Under the pieces are notes generated by a model that saw only the letters and a list, made by a program, of their open reading frames with translations, was not told where the DNA came from and ran no database searches. The position numbers and the translations under genes were made by a program. A DNA stretch of 64,000 bases from Eublepharis macularius. Lineage: Eukaryota > Chordata > Lepidosauria > Squamata > Eublepharidae. The DNA is taken from positions 154,746,397 to 154,810,396 of the forward strand of contig NC_072790.1 of NCBI RefSeq assembly GCF_028583425.1, in the 5' to 3' direction. Positions 33,060 to 43,742 of this stretch are shown here, in pieces. Each line of letters starts with the position of its first letter. Positions within the stretch are counted from its first letter, which is position 1.

Positions 33060-33470
33060 GAAGAGGAGAACGCCGCCCCTCTTTCTCCCTAGTATGCGAT
33101 CATGCCTTGTCGTACTTCAGCAGGGTCTTAATGCCATGGAGCCCACCCTCCAAAACAGCCCGCCCCCCCCCGCCCCCCACGAGGCTGGAAGTCTACTTAA
33201 TGCTAGAAATTCCAAAACCGACTTTTCTTGACTGTTCCAATTTCCTCCTTTCCTGCCAGCCCCGGAAAGGGCTAGCTTCAGTTCTGCTAACGCGCAAGCG
33301 TAACTGGAATACATTTCCGCCACTAGAGGAGAAAGTACTCTCCAGTTTCAGGGAAACGCTGAATTGCTTCTCTGATTGGCTGCCTCCCTTCCACTGCGCT
33401 TCTGGTCTTAGGCTCAAAAGGAGTTGCGGGTACTCTTCTTTCCAAACCCCGCTGTGTTAGGAGGTACCAG
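33060..33470 (+). promoter_or_regulatory. Likely PIGM promoter region
   Basis: A moderately CpG-rich stretch about 1 kb upstream of the PIGM start codon. It holds ACGCGCAAGCGT near 33290 (similar to an NRF1 site) and an inverted CCAAT box, GATTGGCTG, near 33375, features common in TATA-less housekeeping promoters. The transcription start is not visible. The assignment rests on position and composition. Confidence 0.5.
33114..33218 (+). repeat. Direct repeat, copy 1 (with 34011-34105)
   Basis: The stretch starting ACTTCAGCAGGGTCTTAATG and ending TGCTAGAAATTCCAAAA is repeated at 34011-34105, about 900 bp downstream. Apart from a shorter C run and an occasional substitution the copies are identical. 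The shared piece joins part of a dispersed repeat to unrelated sequence, so both copies descend from one junction. Confidence 0.9.
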
Positions 33471-33929
33471 GGTCGCCATCTCCATCCCAGGAATTAGCTT
33501 ATTCATTTGCATACAACGGGTGGCTCAATCACTCTGCGCCTGCCTTTCGCTTTCAAGGAATCTTTCTCAGACAACCTGAAGCATCCTGCTCTCCTCCAGC
33601 TTCTACCCCTCCACCCCCAATCTTTCTGCCTTTCATTTCTTAAAAGTGAATCAAGGAGTTTTTTATTCCTCCCTCTAGATATTTTTTTTAAAAATGGCCT
33701 GGTAATATCTTCAAATATTCATTGAAGCTCGCTTCCCTCTATTCTCTCCACTCTTCTTAGATGGCTCTGGCTGCTGCAGAAGCAGTCTGAATTCCAAATT
33801 ACTGCTGTAGGAGCAGGTGTGCAACTGTGAGTTCCCGTACAATATGTATACAAGTCTGGATGCTGAAATGTGTATTTGGTGACCTGGACTGCTGTTTTTA
33901 TTTTTGGTACCAGCTGTGTCTCTTGATGG

Positions 33930-34060
33930 TAGGGTTGCCAATTTCCGGTTGAGGAATTCCTGGAGATTTGGGGGTGAACTTGGGAAGGGCAGGGTTTGTG
34001 GAGAGAAGGGACTTCAGCAGGGTCTTAATGTCATGGAGCCCACCCTCCAAAACAGCCCCC
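33930..34060 (+). repeat. Squamate-type dispersed repeat, 5' half
   Basis: It contains GGTAGGGTTGCCAATTTCCG and ATTCCTGGAGATTTGGGGGT, then the CAGGGTCTTAATG region. The same family is at 49600-49803. Confidence 0.75.
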
Positions 34061-34105
34061 CCCCCCACGAGGCTGGAAGTCTACTTAATGCTAGAAATTC
34101 CAAAA
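34011..34105 (+). repeat. Direct repeat, copy 2 (with 33114-33218)
   Basis: Second copy of the duplicated piece. Here the dispersed-repeat part is preceded by its natural 5' half; in copy 1 it is not. That suggests this locus is the source and 33114-33218 the derived copy. Confidence 0.9.
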
Positions 34106-34430
34106 TAGTTTCACAAAGCACAAAGATTGCATATAATTGATGCCAAATCCTTAAAGAGGACCCCTTCAACAAGAAAACGAATCAAACCACTTTTCCTTGT
34201 CTCTTTCTTTACTGCAATCTCTAAACGAAACTAATTTTCCTTGTTTTTTTTCTTTGGAACAGGAAAGTTTGTGGTCTGAAGAAAGTTCCTCTTTGGATTC
34301 CATATAGATGAAAGACCTAAAGACTAACTTCATCTTCTCCTTCAGACCGTGGCATAACCACAAGATGGTTCAAGCCTGGTCCAATACTGGGTTTATTTCT
34401 CATTTTGATTTCTGTTAAAGTGAACCAAAT

Positions 34431-35690
34431 ATGATACCCTATCAGATATCTGGGAAACAAATCTTTATAGGATTTCTCAGGAAAGATGCCTTATTTGGCA
34501 GTGCTTTCATAATCAGGCTTGTGCTTGTCTTTTATGGAGTTTATCAGGACAGAACAATGCTGGTAAAATATACAGACATTGATTATCAAGTATTCACTGA
34601 TGCTGCGAAATACATTACAGAGGGGAAGCCTCCTTACCTGAGAGCCACATACCATTATACTCCACTGCTGGCCTGGATCTTAACCCCAAACATCTACCTT
34701 ACTAATCTGTATGGAAAACTCCTTTTTATTGCTGTGGATCTGGTTGCTGCAGACCTCGTGTACTGGATCCTGCTGCTCAGAGGGCTGGATAGCAGGAAGG
34801 CCTGTGGGTGCTGTGCATTATGGCTCCTCAATCCCCTTCCAATGACTGTATCCAGTCGAGGAAATGCTGAGTCTCTTGTAGCAAGTCTTATCCTGGGCAC
34901 CATGTATTTTATGGAAAAGAGGCATCTAGCCAAGGCCACTGTTCTTTACGGCCTGTCTGTACATATGAAAATTTACCCTGTGACCTATGCACTGCCAATA
35001 GCTCTCCATTTGCAAAGCTGCAGAAGCACTGGAGAAACAAAAAGTTAGCCACTCTATAGATGACTTCTGGCAGCTTTTGCTAAGGCTGTTCAGTTGGAAT
35101 GTTTTGTTTTTTGGAGTTGTGGCTGGATGTACCTTTGAAGCTGTGGGCCTTGGTTTTTATTTCTCTTATGGTTGGGACTTTCTGGAGCAGACCTATTTCT
35201 ACCACTTGACCCGGAGAGATATCCGCCACAACTTCTCGCCGTATTTCTACATGCTGTACTTGACTGCAGGAAGCGAATGGAGTTTGTTCCTTGGACTGTC
35301 AGCTTTCTTGCCACAGCTCCTGCTGCTTTTAGTTCTTTCTTTTGCTTACTCCAAAAGTCTTCTGCTGCTTCCTGCACACTGCTGTGTTTGTGCAGCTTTA
35401 ACAAAGTGTGCACCTCCCAGTATTTTCTCTGGTACCTTTGCCTTCTGCCACCCATAATCCCCCTTTTGAGCATGTCTTGGCAGCGGGCTGTATTCCTTCT
35501 TCTGCTGTGGGTTATTGGGCAAGCACTGTGGTTGGCACCTGCATACTTTTTGGAATTTGAAGGGCAGAACAGTTTCTTACTCATATGGCTAGCAAGCTTA
35601 TTCTTTCTTTTTGCCAACTGTGTGATTCTGGTTCAGATTATAGCTCACTATTGCACAGACCAGATGATCAGGAAGATTAAGCTACACTAA
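34431..35690 (+). CDS. PIGM: GPI mannosyltransferase I (PIG-M), with two frameshifts
   Basis: PIG-M, with its partner PIG-X, adds the first mannose to glucosaminyl-phosphatidylinositol on the luminal side of the ER, an essential step of GPI-anchor synthesis. The start at 34431 gives [15 protein letters not shown]; a hydrophobic segment and the DxD motif follow ([14 protein letters not shown]49 and D51), the catalytic signature of the family. Further conserved blocks are AVHMKIYP-like [39 protein letters not shown] and [19 protein letters not shown]. Multiple membrane segments are evident. The span is about 420 codons against 423 in human PIGM, and the gene is intronless as in mammals. The frame changes near 35020-35043 (next to A5; a stop at 35046 would truncate after 205 codons) and returns near 35355-35375, with net length preserved. 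Assembly errors or a recent pseudogene are both possible. Identity is certain; integrity is not. Confidence 0.93.
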
Positions 35691-35924
35691 GTCATGTTTT
35701 GCTACACAGGTGAAATTCTGAAGGCAGTTCTCTGAATGGAGTTACTTGAACAGGAGAGAGTAACAGCTTTGAGAGGCTAATATCATTGTGCAATGTTGTT
35801 TTGGAGAGGTTTGTCCTTGGTTTATGGTATATTGAATATGAAGAGGTTTGGGAAGGGGCTAATGTAACAATAACACATCCCGATAACTGAGAAGCCTTTT
35901 TGTTAGTTTCTTTAAATAGGTATC
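35691..35924 (+). other. PIGM 3' flank, probable 3' UTR
   Basis: AT-balanced sequence after the PIGM stop. No AATAAA is seen in this short stretch and there is no poly(A) tract, so nothing marks it as a processed retrocopy end. Confidence 0.4.
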
Positions 35925-36750
35925 TAGGGCCAAGCACCTAGCCCCCCTGCCCCAGACTCTTCTGTAGGCCCCCAGGAGGACACTGACTTAATGTCCAGGC
36001 TCTCGGTGCCAGGAGCCCAGGAAGCTGCCAGCGCAGCAGCCCAGCCTTCATCAACCCCAGGAGCTGCAAAAGCAGCAGGCGGAGCCCGGGGAGCCGCTGA
36101 CACAGTGGCCCAACTCCCACCAGCCAACCTCGACACAGGAGCATCAGAGAGAGCTCGGAAGGCTCCTGCCACACCCATCAACCCCGCAGCAACCCATCTG
36201 ATGCCAGGAGACGCCAGTGAGGCCTGCAAGCCTTCAGACTGTGGACAGATGGGGCCAAGGCCAATGCTCCTGGGCCGAGTGCAACTGGGCCCAGCCAGTC
36301 TCACCTGGAGGGAGGCAGGACAAGACTGGGAGTGGGGCCAGGACTTAGAAAGGCCAGAGAGACGGCTAGGGATAGGCCAGCTTGGCTGGCAGTACCTGGG
36401 GTTGAGGGGAATGGCAGGGACAGGTCAGCGCCTGGAGGAGGTGGGAGGGGAGACCAGGGATGGCCCCATAAAAGTGGGCAGGAAAGGGAAGCCAAGGAGG
36501 AGTGTTGTGAGACAGACTGACTGAGAGAGAGAGAAGTGAGGAAAAGCCAGAGGGTGAAGGGTGGTCTGTCTACCTGATGGGGGGAGAAAGGGAGGAGGGT
36601 GCTGTAAACCCCCCTCCACCCCCTGGTTCTGAGGCAACCCCTTTCAGTCCATTCATTGGTGGGCATCCTGGCAGACTCGCCGCCCCCAGGCGTCGACGCC
36701 CCCGGACCAGATTCTGACAAAAGGTAAATATAAAGTTCTCTGATGCTGCT
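35925..36750. other. GC-rich block of unknown nature
   Basis: This block is unlike the AT-rich DNA around it. It contains a 177-codon + strand frame (35991-36524) rich in Ala, Gly, Pro and Arg, and other frames on the - strand. None shows a domain. Possible explanations are part of an LTR retroelement or a second regulatory island; no TSD or TIR was found. Confidence 0.4.
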
Positions 36751-37264
36751 CCTGTCTCTACTCTAAAGTCCAGTGAGATGTGAGAGAGAGCCTCTCTCCT
36801 TCCCTACAAAAGACTTAAGAGGGGTGAGAGACTCTTGCATTTTGTTGAGTTTTGTAGCAGGAAGAAGCAGCATGGGAAACTCTTCAGCTCCTCTGGTGGA
36901 GAACCTACTAAGAGGCACATTTGGTGATAGCCACAACTCATGTCTGGCTACTGAACCAAGTCAGGGTTTAGTGATCCCCTGCTATCTGCCATGATGTTGG
37001 TTTGTTTAAAACTTTAAGAATTCAATTTCTAGTTAAATGATTTCTGGGGCCACAAATTATGTATCCATGCTTCAGGTCTGTACTCCATGACATCTCCTTA
37101 CACTATTGCTGCTAGCACACAGTGAAATGAAACAGTGCAAGCTCCGCACCAGCCTTTCCCAAAATGGAATGTTTAACTCAATAGGAGAGTTAAGGAGAAA
37201 GTGTCACTTTGGGGGAAACTGGGGCTTTTTGCAGTGCCACAATCATATCCACATTATTTAAGAC
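36751..37264. other. No gene seen
   Basis: No supportable feature. Confidence 0.45.
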
Positions 37265-37475
37265 AAGTCTGCTGTTTTTTATCCTACTCTTCCTCCAAGG
37301 ACTTTAAGGCAGTACACATGTTTTGCCTCCAGTTTATCCTCACAACAATGCTGCAATGTAAGTTAACCTGAGATAGAGTCATCTAGTGAACTTCCTGGCT
37401 GAGGAAGAGGGATTTGAACTGAGTCTCCCCAATCCTAGTCTGGAACTATAACCTCTACACCAGCTCTCAATGACC
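37265..37475 (-). repeat. tRNA-headed SINE (family 2-like), worn
   Basis: On the + strand it ends with GGGATTTGAACTGAGTCTCC and AACCTCTACACCAGCTCT, the inverted B and A box regions, preceded by a CCTCACAACAATGCTGCAAT block. Confidence 0.65.
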
Positions 37476-37689
37476 GTCTCATAAAATAATGCGGATTTAA
37501 GTAGGGGCATACTGAGAATGCTAGCTGGGTGGGACAGAGCAACCTTTAAGAAGTGATGGCAGGTTCTTGAGCTGTGGAGAGGTGTGGGTTTAGCAGAGAA
37601 TAGCAGAAATTAAGAGTTCTGGAAAGCTTGTACATTTTGGGTCATTTGGGTTGGTAAAAAAAGGTACAGGTAATACCCAACCTGCCATA

Positions 37690-37800
37690 TTTGAGATGAA
37701 TTAAAGCTCTGAGTTGTCTTCAGGTACAGCTGTTCATAAAGTGTATTGCAGTAGTCTAGCCTCGGAAGTTATTGTAGCATGTATCAGCTTGGAGTTGGAG
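37690..37800 (-). repeat. L2-like LINE RT fragment
   Basis: GTATTGCAGTAGTCTAGCCT is the reverse complement of the RLDYCNT-type RT block seen in the other L2-like copies. Confidence 0.5.
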
Positions 37801-39011
37801 GGGAAAACTGTTGGGGTTTCCATACCAACTTTCTTTTCTAGTAAGAAGGTGGAGTCCGGTAGGAGTCCCAAGCTCATAACAGTCTCTTTTTAAAAAAAGA
37901 CCCCCTGCCAATATAAGATTGGTAGCACAATCCCTTCTAGCATATAGCCTTATCAACCGACATCACTGCTGTCTTATTTAGGCTCAGCCTTTGGACAATC
38001 TCATTAAAAATCCAGTACTGGGGGGAAACCACTGAGAACGCTTCTATCAAATGTTCTTCCTAGACTAATGTACGGAGATGCTATACTTGCAAGGATGTTC
38101 TCAGCTGATCTTGACAATATAGGTCATGTAGGAATAGTTGGCAAATGTCTGCTTCCTCCCGTGCTCACTTTGAAGACAAGGTATGTATCAGAAGGGGAAA
38201 TGATCATTTCACAAGCCTTTCTACAACATGGGTTTGTAAAAAGCAGTGCAAGAGGCAGCCTGTAAATGCCTCTAAGCATTGTGCAGTGGTTTTCAGAGCA
38301 TCTGTGGAAATATCACATGCAAGCTTGCTTGTGACTCCTCCACCCTCAGACATTTTTGTCATATTGCCCTACTGCTTAGGATCAGTAGCTATGCTATGTA
38401 AATTACTAAGTAAAATAAAATAGATGGGGGGAAATATGTTCTTGTATACATATGCAAGTTATATGAGCTTAATTTCTAAACAAAATACTTGAGCTGAAAC
38501 CTGCCTGGCTTCCATGCTTTGCTACCTGCAGTGCAATACCTGCTTCTTAATCCTGAATGTGTATGAATGCAAGCGGTGGTTTGAGAACAACAGATCGTTA
38601 TTTTCTCACTGAACAGCACTTGCCTATATGATGCACTTTTCTAGGGCCTAGCCTGGTGTGGAGAATAGAGTCTAAGATAGAGTTCTGGCATAAATACAGT
38701 TCTGCCTGCATATATAGTGCCACGGGGGGGGGGGGGGTTTACAGCTGATGCCGCTGGCCTTCCATAACAGTTCATCAGGCTGCTCTGTACACTGTGATTT
38801 ATGATTCAACAAATATTTTATTTTTAAAATCTGACAACAAATGCCCTGACACTAAGAATAGGCAGGATATCTAGGTACAAAAACCTCTCAATATATTTTT
38901 CATATTATTGTTTGGGATCTTGGGGTAATTTTTTTTGCCTGTTTTGTATAACAGTCTGGTGTACATATCTTATTTTTCTGACATGTCAATAAACAAGCTA
39001 TTGAGATATTT
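37801..39011. other. No gene seen
   Basis: Short frames only (for example 38068-38423). A G run lies at about 38726-38738. Confidence 0.45.
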
Positions 39012-39345
39012 ATTATTTGTTTAAAACACCTTTATGCTACCTTTCTACCCAACTTAGGACACCCAAGGCAGTGGACAATAAAAAATACTAAAGCCAGCTT
39101 TGTTTTATATAAAGCTATTAAAACAACAATTAAACAAATCACATAAACAAGAAGGAGGTTCAGTGAAGGAATAGCAGACAAATCAGAGAAATCTATCTGC
39201 TGGCAGAAGACAATGATAAAGGGGGACAGATTAATCTGCCTGGAGATGGAATTCCATAGTTGTACTGCCAGGGCTGACAAGGCCTTTTTGTGGGTTGCAA
39301 CTGATCTCATCTCAAGTGATGGGCATCTGAAGCACAGCCCTTGAA
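39012..39345 (-). repeat. LINE 3'-end repeat
   Basis: Homologous to 12865-13270, beginning with TTTAAAACACCTTTATGCTA. The - strand frame SVATHKKALSALAVQLWNSI resembles the worn C-terminus of a LINE ORF2. Confidence 0.6.
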
Positions 39346-39389
39346 GATGATAGTGATGGGTAGGTTAATATGGGAGTTTGGGGAGGGAA

Positions 39390-39572
39390 GGTGGCGTGGT
39401 ATAGCCCAGTCTCTTCAGATCTCAGAAGCTAAGCAGAGTAAGTACTCAGACCTCCAAGGAAGAGTCTGTGGAGGATGGTGCTGGCAAACCACCTCTACTG
39501 CTCACTTGCCATGAAAACTTGCTGGGGTCACCTTAAGTCAATTGTGACTTGTGGGCACTTTACACACAGTAT
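39390..39572 (+). repeat. 5S-rRNA-headed SINE
   Basis: It contains CTTCAGATCTCAGAAGCTAA and GCAGAGTAAGTACT, a shortened 5S internal promoter region, then the SINE body with CTGGCAAACCACCTCTACTG and CACCTTAAGTCAATTGTGAC. Same family as 16475-16690. Confidence 0.85.
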
Positions 39573-40482
39573 GGGGGTAGGTGATCCTTTAGGCTGGCCC
39601 TGTGAGAGAATGCAGTATTAATCATATATGCTATGCAGTTCATATGTGGAATTCATAAGAATTGTTTGATTTGCAAGACTTGACTGCATCTTGCTTAGAG
39701 ATTTTTTTCCAGTTTTCTATAGAAGTTACAAATTCACTGTTTCTTTGTGCAGCGTTGAATAAGCAAGCCAAAATGAAGAGATGTTTATTGATAGATTGAG
39801 TTATAAAAGATTGATCCACCAAACTCTCTACACAAAGAAGGATGTCACACAGTTAGTCTGATGGCCAGGGGGGGAAACCCTTAGCGAAAATAGTGTCTAT
39901 TGGAGTATGCCCGGAGGGGCATCATGCCAGGCCTTTACAAGGCACAAACCAGACAGTTCAGTGAAGTCATCTGTTGGCCTATGTAATAGCATCTATATAA
40001 GCTACCCATACTCTGTAACCCTGAATCTCTGAGTCTGAAATTCAGTGAAATCTACTTTCTCATTTTTTGGCAAAGCTCTGAGAAAGAAGCTTAGAAATGT
40101 AACCTGTTTTCTTGAAATCAATGTTGGTAGAATGGGGATAACATGTATATTAATAGAGGATTAATTTCTATGAGATATGCCAGTGTTCTATATATCTCGT
40201 TTGTAATTTTTATTTAATAATCTCTAGCATTATTAATTTTAAAAAACACATTGACTGTTTATTGGCTGTGAAATACAGGGTTTTCACTCTGAACCTGGAA
40301 CAAATAAATAAATCCCAACTTGAGGGCTGTGCCATGCAAGGACTGAATTTCTTAAGGGAGTATTTGGTCACTAAGCAGCATTGTGATTTAGTAGTGAATG
40401 AGTTGCTTGAATTAAGTCAAATAATTTTTCACATGGTTGTTTCAAGGTAACGTCCTTTCACAAGTGGGTCTGAGCAATTGCC
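39573..40482. other. No gene seen
   Basis: AT-rich, with no supportable feature. Confidence 0.45.
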
Positions 40483-41040
40483 ATAGCCCCAAGGCGTATA
40501 GGGCTTTAAAAGTCAGTACCAGCACCTTGAATTAAGCCTGGCAGCAAACAAGTGAAACGAGTGAAGTGATATGGTCCCTATGACTCACGCCAGTCAGCAT
40601 TTGGGCCACAGCATTCTGTAACAATTGTAGCTTCCAGACACTCTTCAAGTGCAGCCACACGTAGAACACGTTGCAGTAGGGTAACCTAGATGTCACCAGG
40701 GTATGCACCGCAGTTGCCAAGTCTTTTTTTTTGCCCAATAAAGCCTGAAGCTGGTGAAAGGTGCTCATAGCCACCAGCAACAGCTGGTTAGAGCAGCACC
40801 TCCAAGCGGCAAACCTGCTCCTTCAGGGAGAGTGCAATCCTATTCAGAATAGGGGACACCTCAGTTCCTGGGTCAGTCCTTCCACCTCTCAGTAGTACTT
40901 CCATTTTGTTGCAATCAAGTTTCAGTTTATTAGCCATCATCTGTCCAAAAAATGATTCCAGGCACTGGTTCATGTTTGCACAGCCTCTCTGGGACCCACT
41001 AAAAGACAGAGCTGAGTATCATCTGCATAATAGCATGGAG
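40483..41040 (-). repeat. L2-like LINE RT 3' fragment
   Basis: The - strand frames include MANKLKLDCNKMEVLLRG (usual RLKLNPDKTEVL block), then TLVTSRLPYCNVFYVWLHLK and LQLLQNAVAQMLTGVSHRDH. Stops split the frame. The fragment is close in order to 48695-49600. Confidence 0.8.
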
Positions 41041-41213
41041 ATAAAATTTTGTACAAATGTAGATTTGTACTGAGTTGCTTTTATTTAGTATATCTTCACT
41101 TTATAGCCATTCAGGAATGGTAACTATCTTGGGAAGGAATAAGGGTGGAGAAAGGGAATTGTTGGAGGAGCATATGATGATATTCTGTCACCCCTCCATT
41201 AATTATTGGCATT
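41041..41213. other. No gene seen
   Basis: Short intergenic piece. Confidence 0.4.
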
Positions 41214-41400
41214 TTGAACATATGGAGTTGTCTGATAGTGAGGCATTAATCCATCTAGTCCAGAATTCTCTAACCTGGCTGGTAGGAGCTCTCCAGGGTC
41301 TTAAACAGAGAAAGCTAAGGTGGTTTTTTTAACAGAAGATACCAGGGACTGAACCTGCAGACATTTCTGCACACAAAGCAATTGCTCAGCCACCCAATCC
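41214..41400 (-). repeat. tRNA-headed SINE (family 3), worn
   Basis: On the + strand CTAACCTGGCTGGTAGGAGC and CTCCAGGGTCTTAAACAGAG are followed by GGGACTGAACCTGCAGACA and GCTCAGCCACCCAATCC, the inverted body, B box and A box. Confidence 0.65.
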
Positions 41401-42339
41401 TCCTCCTCCTCAGCTCTTTCAGTTATTTTTTTTTCATGAAAAGGTTGATGAGAGAAAATGTGAAAGATGAACATCAGGAATTTGAGTAATAAATAAGGCC
41501 AACTGAATAATTCCATTCATTAATACACACTTTAGATCAAAGTAACTGTGCTAAACAAATTCTAATTAGGAAAGTCTTCATTATTGTTCATATACTTCAA
41601 AATATATTGAGGGTGTTCCCTGTGCACATTTTGATAGTTCAGCTGATTTTCAACATACATTTTCCAATTTGTTGCTTTGCTGCTGCAGTCTAGAAGTTAC
41701 AATACATAAATATTAAGTATAGCTCCAGTAGCTAACAGAATCGATTTCTTTCCAGTTAATGAATTGATGTAGTGCATTGGTATTAATAAAATCTTGTTCA
41801 GAGGTGAATCAAATCGACACAGGCACTTCACTGCAGTAGTTTCGTGTGTAGGCAGAAATGCCAGGGTGCACATGAAGCTCCTGCTCAGGCAAAATCTTAT
41901 AAATTTCTGTGACAGAAGTGGATCCCTTTGTATCATGGAGCTGCTGTCAGGGCTCTAGATGCAGGTCTGCTACTGGTAAGTCCAATTGACCTTTAGTACT
42001 TTTTGAACATTATTAGTTTATTATCCAGATGGGCCAGCAACTAGAATAATAAAAGTCCAAAAGAAAGTTTGGCAAGCTGCAGCTGTAGTCATCAGATGCA
42101 AACTCTCAGAAAATAATTTTTTGTAAGTGACCAAGCAATGTTTTTAGATTACTGTCCTCTATAGAATTTGCTACTTTTCATTATGTGTTACAAAATACCA
42201 AGAAGCAACTATAACTTGATAGTTAGAAATTCTGTCTATACAATTTGTGTCTACAGGAAAAATCCATCAGACTGGATGCCAAATACGTTCTTCAACAGGA
42301 AACAAATCCATTGTACAGATAGACAAGCAGAGGAGAATT
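41401..42339. other. No gene seen
   Basis: AT-rich. It may include further worn retroviral DNA, but I cannot support that. Confidence 0.4.
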
Positions 42340-43240
42340 GGTGCTATTGAAACCCAACATTGAGGTTATCCATTCACCAGGACATCAAAAAGGATGCAAT
42401 GTTTATATTGAAGGATTTGCCCTGGTAGAACAACCTGGCACTGGCAGAATTATAAACTACTTGAGGCTGAGTACTAACCAGGTCACAGGCAAGTAAAAAA
42501 AAAAAATTAAATAGAGAGCTAAAATCAATTACTAAGTCCATACCATCCAACCCCTCAAAAGATACTCAGTTAAATATGAATATGAAATTATTATGAATTA
42601 TTGTAACCTTTGTATATGAAAAAGGGATTTTTTTTAAGGAAACATTTTATTGTAGGCAGAACAAGCAAAATTGATACAGCAAGTTCACCTTAGTGTGGAT
42701 CATAGATACCAAGGTTTGAAACGGCATAAATTAGAAGAACTTGTGGCCTGTGTGACAGAAGCAAGTCTAAAAGTTGTAGCCCAGTCTGAAATTTACCAAG
42801 TCAATCATGGTTCTGCTACTAGGGCCTTAAAAATGTTTAAGAAAAGAACTTACTTTTGATGAGATTTATATGGATTGTATTCAACTATGTACTCCAGTCA
42901 TATGGACATAAACAAGTTAGTTTTGAAAAATGGATGTACAAAATGGTTTCTTAGTAAATGTTAGACTTCTGAGACCATCATGGGAGTCTTAAGAACTTTT
43001 ATAAGATTGTTTATTCCTGGGGTTTTGCCCTCAGACTTGTCCAAAAAGCTGAAGCATTCTGCTGAGGCTCAAGAAGTAACTTTGCAATACCGGGTCCCTT
43101 ACCACCCTCACTGCAGTGATATTGGGGAATGCAAATAAATTGGTAAAAATGGCCCTCATAAAAGCTCTCAACAAGGGAGCAGACAAAGGCACTATTATAC
43201 ATTAATACTAGAAGGTTAAACTAATTTGCCCAGATGAGAC
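42340..43240 (+). pseudogene. Endogenous retrovirus pol remnant (RNase H end and integrase)
   Basis: Three short blocks in the right order on the + strand resemble a gammaretrovirus-like pol. Near 42370-42430 there is a VIHSPGHQKG block, like the RNase H C-terminal HQ/G region. At 42671-42859 an open frame starts IQQVHLSVDHR and resembles the histidine part of the integrase zinc domain, with its cysteines apparently lost. Near 43083-43190 a PYHPH block is followed, in another frame, by NKLVKMALIKALNKG, like the late integrase core. Stops and frame changes separate them. No LTR, gag or env is seen. This is an old, inactive copy; the call rests on weak, short matches. Confidence 0.5.
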
Positions 43241-43742
43241 AGTGGCTTTGCTCCACACAGATTGCTTTATGGAGTTACTGGCTATACCTTTAGAACAATT
43301 GTCTTAAAAAATATTTTTCACTATTGGGCCCTTTGAAAGAATTTAGAAATGAGCTAACACCTGCAGTACAATCAGAATTACCTGCCAATGTCTAGTTATT
43401 TGAAGTGGGGCAATTAATCCAGGACAGGGGAATCAGGAGAGACCCTCAGCAAAGTGGGAAAAAGCCTTTCAAAAAAGTATTGAATTGAAGAACAGTGAGG
43501 GGGTCACAGATCAAGAACGTCAACCAAGAACTTTCAGTGTCACAAAAGATTACAAGCAGACATACCTGATTACAAACAGGCATACCTTAGCTCTGCTTGC
43601 TGAACCAAGGCCCATTTCACAGTTATTAACCAATCCACACAACATCATTGGAGATATGTGGGGCTACTAGCCACCTGTCCATGTGGTCAGACAATGCTTA
43701 CAAAGAACCACATACTGATTCCTCTATAAATGAACTCTTTAC
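43241..43742. other. No gene; possible continuation of ERV remnant
   Basis: The sequence between the integrase-like blocks and the hAT element has no clear domain. It could be the rest of the same decayed provirus. Confidence 0.35.

Noticed and set aside
6131..34430. KCNJ10-like single coding exon, expected by comparison with the human PIGM neighbourhood
   Set aside because: No long frame with potassium-channel features was found in the interval on either strand.
35991..36720. 177-codon + frame and 126/139-codon - frames downstream of PIGM
   Set aside because: Low-complexity translation with overlapping frames and no recognised family; kept only as an unexplained GC-rich block.
39390..39572. 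5S rRNA gene
   Set aside because: Only a shortened 5S promoter region is present, fused to a SINE body; the same holds for 16475-16690.
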